Positions 61,349 to 64,000 of a DNA stretch of 64,000 nucleotides are shown piece by piece. Source of the DNA: Candidatus Bilamarchaeum dharawalense (GTDB taxonomy: Archaea; Micrarchaeota; Micrarchaeia; Anstonellales; Bilamarchaeaceae); the NCBI GenBank assembly GCA_902386555.1, contig CABMJJ010000009.1:431384-495383 (forward strand). The letters are read 5' to 3'. Each line of letters begins with the position of its first letter. Position 1 is the stretch's first letter. The translations under genes and the position numbers were made by a program. The notes beneath the pieces are model-generated. The model was given only the letters and a program-made list of their open reading frames with translations, was not told where the DNA came from and did not search any database.

Positions 61349-62331
61349 AAAAACCCTTTTTCTTTAAGTAATCTTTCCATTTCTGGTTTGTCAAGCCACT
61401 TGGTGTTAGTATTACTTGCGTAAATAAAATTCACAGAACATCTTTTTCCACTGATATGTGATTTCTCATCCCAAAATGGTTGTTCTGGTTCTATCACAAA
61501 ATACTCCTCGAACTCTCGTGTATGGTTAGCTTCCTCACTTGTCAAAAGAACCTCATGTATTTTTTCCCCTGGACGTATTCCAATTATCTTTCTTTTTGCA
61601 TTTGGTGCTATGACATCTGCAAGATCAGTTACTTTCATACTAGATATTTTTGGTATAACTATTTCCCCCCCTTTCATCTGCATAATTGTTTTTAGAACCA
61701 AATCTACTCCTTGTTCTAGAGTGATCCAGAATCGGGTCATTTTTTCATCCGTTATTGTAATCTCATTTTTCTTTCTTTGTTGTAAAAAAAGAGGAACAAC
61801 ACTTCCATTACTACCTAACACATTTCCATATCGTACACATGCAAATCTTGTTTTTCTCTTTCCACTATATGCATTTCCTTGGATAAACAGCTTTTCTGCA
61901 ACTGTTTTTGTTGCCCCATACAAATTTACTGGTTGAACTGCTTTATCCGTACTTAGTGCTACGACCTTCTCGACTTCGTTATCGATTGCAGCATCAATTA
62001 CATTAACTGCTCCATCAATGTTTGTTCGTACTGCTTCAATGGGATTATATTCGCACACTGGAACATGTTTTAGTGCTGCAGCATGTATCACAATATCTAC
62101 ACCGTTCATAGCTCTGTGGAGACGTTTGTTATCTCTCACATCCCCGATAAAAAATCTCAATCTACTATCATTAAATTTTCGCTCCATGTCCACTTGTTTA
62201 TGTTCTCCTCTCGAATAGATACGAACAGCTTTTGGGTTATGGTTTTTCAGAGCAAGTTCTACAAATTTTTGTCCAAACGAACCAGTTCCCCCTGTAAGTA
62301 GGATAACTTTGTCTTCTAGAATGTCTTCCAT
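61345..62331 (-). CDS. pseB: UDP-GlcNAc 4,6-dehydratase (inverting)
   Basis: A 328-residue SDR. The NAD site is VILLTGGTGSFGQKFVELAL. HAAALKHVPVCEYNPIEAVR and STDKAVQPVNLYGATK (with the Asp-Lys and Tyr-x3-Lys residues of inverting enzymes) define PseB/FlaA1. It converts UDP-GlcNAc to UDP-4-keto-6-deoxy-L-AltNAc, the committed step. It is first of the minus-strand operon and divergent from the GT4 gene. Confidence 0.93.
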   Translation of the reverse strand: MEDILEDKVILLTGGTGSFGQKFVELALKNHNPKAVRIYSRGEHKQVDMERKFNDSRLRFFIGDVRDNKRLHRAMNGVDIVIHAAALKHVPVCEYNPIEAVRTNIDGAVNVIDAAIDNEVEKVVALSTDKAVQPVNLYGATKTVAEKLFIQGNAYSGKRKTRFACVRYGNVLGSNGSVVPLFLQQRKKNEITITDEKMTRFWITLEQGVDLVLKTIMQMKGGEIVIPKISSMKVTDLADVIAPNAKRKIIGIRPGEKIHEVLLTSEEANHTREFEEYFVIEPEQPFWDEKSHISGKRCSVNFIYASNTNTKWLDKPEMERLLKEKGFL

Positions 62332-62371
62332 AACGTCACCAAAAGTTGTAATTTCATATTATCGTGATTAA

Positions 62372-62379
62372 TTTAAAAA
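62372..62379 (+). promoter_or_regulatory. TATA box of the GT4-pseG operon
   Basis: TTTAAAAA lies 22-29 bases before the ATG at 62401, giving a probably leaderless transcript. The same 69-base gap carries the pseB promoter on the other strand. Confidence 0.45.
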
Positions 62380-62400
62380 CTACACTTCCCTCTTTAATAT

Positions 62401-63528
62401 ATGCGTTTGGTTATAGTCACGCCGTTTCTAGAATCCAAAGGTGGAATGGAACGGGTGGTGCTCAAAATTGCTCAACATTTCAATGCAAAGATCCACTGTC
62501 TTAGGTACAATTCGAATGCTACGTTTCTAGAGTTTCAAAAACTCAATATTGAAGTAGTGAAACCATCTTTTACAGGTAGCTTGCCACTTGGAAGAAGAGT
62601 TGCAACTGCCATCGAGGCCGGAAATCATTTCTATAATGTCGAACTAAAAGAATATGACCTAATAAATGCCCAACAAACTCCATCTGAATGGATAAGAAAC
62701 AAAAACAAACCTGTAATTTGGTATTGTCACACCCCCAATCGCGAAGCTTTTGATCTTTACAATTGGAGGATGAAAAAACGAGGGCCATTTTCCAAAGCTA
62801 TTTTCTGGGCATCTATCAAAGCCTTCAAACATTTTGAGTTTAAAACAGTCCCAAAAATCGAATATGTATTCACAAACAGTATAAACAGCCAAAGCAGGAT
62901 AAAAAAATATCTAAATCGCGAATCTGAAGTTCTTTATCCTGGTGTGGAATATGAAAAGTTTTCTTGTAAATCCTCTGATCAATTTTTCTTTTATCCATCT
63001 AGAATTACACCGGAAAAAGAGTTAGAATTTGCAATTGAAGCATTCAAATTATTTTCTTCAAGGACTAAAGGATGGAAGTTAGTAATCTCCGGATCTCTTT
63101 CAGATCGTCCAGAACACCAAGCCTACTATAAGAAAATCAAATCATTATGTTCCAGTGAAATTATTATCGAAACAAACATTAGCGAAGATCGACTTCACGA
63201 ACTCTATGCAACCTGCACTGCTGTTTTATACACCCCAGTTAATGAGGATTTTGGTCTTGTTCCTTTGGAGGCAATGGCCTCTTCAAAACCATGTATCGCC
63301 AGAAGTGAAGGGGGCCCCCGCGAGACCATACTAAATGGTATTGACGGTTTTTTGGTTGATAGTGCGTGGGCAATGGCTGAAAAGATGGAATGGCTTTCAA
63401 AACATCCTGATAAGTGCGCCTCCATGGGTCGAATGGGAAGAAAAAAAGTCCAGCAAGATTTTACTTGGGATAAATTTTTGAAGAGATTTGAACAAAAGGC
63501 TAATGAAGTAATTAATTCAAAGACATGA
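62401..63528 (+). CDS. Glycosyltransferase family 4
   Basis: A 375-residue GT-B enzyme. FLESKGGMERVVLKIAQHF is the acceptor-side Gly-rich motif; FFFYPSRITPEKELEFAIEA begins the donor half; YTPVNEDFGLVPLEAMASSK is the EX7E motif. It precedes pseG by four bases in the same operon, so it may handle the nonulosonate or its neighbour sugar, though most CMP-sugar transferases belong to other families. Confidence 0.88.
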   Translation: MRLVIVTPFLESKGGMERVVLKIAQHFNAKIHCLRYNSNATFLEFQKLNIEVVKPSFTGSLPLGRRVATAIEAGNHFYNVELKEYDLINAQQTPSEWIRNKNKPVIWYCHTPNREAFDLYNWRMKKRGPFSKAIFWASIKAFKHFEFKTVPKIEYVFTNSINSQSRIKKYLNRESEVLYPGVEYEKFSCKSSDQFFFYPSRITPEKELEFAIEAFKLFSSRTKGWKLVISGSLSDRPEHQAYYKKIKSLCSSEIIIETNISEDRLHELYATCTAVLYTPVNEDFGLVPLEAMASSKPCIARSEGGPRETILNGIDGFLVDSAWAMAEKMEWLSKHPDKCASMGRMGRKKVQQDFTWDKFLKRFEQKANEVINSKT

Positions 63529-63532
63529 TTCT

Positions 63533-64000
63533 ATGGTACGTATTGGATTCAGACTTAATGCTAACTTCAAAACTGGGTCTGGTCATCTTCAAAGATGTCT
63601 GGCTCTTGCTTCGGGTTTAAAGGAAACTAATTCAGATTGCGAAATCTTTTTCCTAACCTCTTCTTCCTCCGATTATAAAGATAAGATCATCGATCCAGGT
63701 TTTGTTTTTGTAGACCTTGGTCCTGTAAGCACCACTCATGAAAATTTAGAAGCTACAAAAGATGCAATTAAACACCATGAATTGAAAATCCTCGTTGTCG
63801 ATAGCTATGAAATCGATGAGAACTTTATGAAGACCCTGAAAAAAGAAATATTGTTGGTTGTTTTTGATGACTTCATACATCTCAAAAGCTACCATTCACA
63901 TATTCTTGTTAATCCAACTGCCTATGCCCATACTCTTCCCTATCAATGTGATGAGGATACCAAACTATTTTTGGGTACCGAATTTGTTCAGATAAGAAAA
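63533..64000 (+). CDS. pseG: UDP-sugar hydrolase PseG (3' truncated by window end)
   Basis: The frame is open to the last base: 156 residues of a protein usually about 300 or more long. VRIGFRLNANFKTGSGHLQR holds the Gly-x-Gly-His motif with the catalytic His, followed by RCLALASGLK. LLVVFDDF and LVNPTAYA fit the GT-B-like fold of PseG/SpsG. It removes UDP from UDP-6-deoxy-AltdiNAc before PseI acts. It completes the pathway set. Confidence 0.85.
   Translation, partial: MVRIGFRLNANFKTGSGHLQRCLALASGLKETNSDCEIFFLTSSSSDYKDKIIDPGFVFVDLGPVSTTHENLEATKDAIKHHELKILVVDSYEIDENFMKTLKKEILLVVFDDFIHLKSYHSHILVNPTAYAHTLPYQCDEDTKLFLGTEFVQIRK

Noticed and set aside
58733..62331. Legionaminic or sialic acid pathway instead of pseudaminic acid
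   Set aside because: The inverting dehydratase PseB and hydrolase PseG specify the pseudaminic route; no NeuC or LegG-type epimerase is in view.
1..64000. CRISPR arrays, insertion sequences, integrases, rRNA and tRNA genes
   Set aside because: Looked for and not seen; no regularly spaced repeats, transposase-like proteins or RNA gene signatures were found by eye.

Overview
The window is archaeal. It encodes archaeal-type PheT, an archaeal TrpRS, Pelota, Ogg2-type 8-oxoguanine glycosylase, two-subunit ADP-forming acyl-CoA synthetase, and the archaeal thiolase and DUF35 partners of the mevalonate pathway. Transketolase is split into two genes. Promoters have a TATA box about 25-30 bases before the start. 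Several first genes look leaderless, whereas internal genes use a GGTG-type Shine-Dalgarno. The small compact genes, split transketolase and CPR-like epimerase suit a DPANN-type lineage, but the sequence alone does not fix the phylum. No rRNA, tRNA, CRISPR array, transposase or prophage was found. No gap between genes exceeds 300 bases.

Bases 1-8600 hold membrane and exported proteins: a truncated DUF2207 protein, a PrsW protease, a Cys-rich exported protein, a beta-propeller/Ig-like surface protein, a transglutaminase-like lipoprotein and an SdpI-like protein. Bases 8600-25700 are mainly housekeeping: an aminotransferase, a Nudix hydrolase, trpB2 with a Trp-containing leader peptide, PadR and MFS, ogg2 with a PduO-type adenosyltransferase, the acyl-CoA synthetase pair, a purF-pheT operon, two divergent lysozyme-fold proteins, thiolase and a SpeD-like decarboxylase.

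Bases 25800-43500 hold the non-oxidative pentose phosphate genes (rpe, tktN, tktC, tal) and the mevalonate-associated DUF35. They also hold an Lrp regulator with two degenerate Nudix proteins, a DUF4185 (GH183-like) lipoprotein next to trpS, and a three-gene exported operon with a Cys-Cys tail motif. A squalene/phytoene synthase, proA-proC and pelota complete this part. A 1232-residue coiled-coil surface protein follows at 43574-47272.

Bases 47300-64000 form one surface-glycan island. It has glycosyltransferases, a polysaccharide deacetylase, GDP-mannose dehydratase and GDP-fucose synthase, an FkbM methyltransferase and a capsule-type transferase. It carries every enzyme for CMP-pseudaminic acid (PseB, PseC, PseH, PseG, PseI and an SpsF-type cytidylyltransferase), plus the WbuX/WbuY/WbuZ sugar-amidation trio and a nonulosonate-associated methylase. 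The predicted product is an acetamidino- and possibly methyl-modified pseudaminic acid on a fucose-containing surface glycan. No flippase, polymerase or oligosaccharyltransferase is in view, so the island probably runs past base 64000.

The least explained signals are regulatory: the trp-type leader ORF, a near-identical mini-ORF plus hairpin leader before both rpe and proC, a repeated two-hairpin element, and several exact palindromes at promoters.
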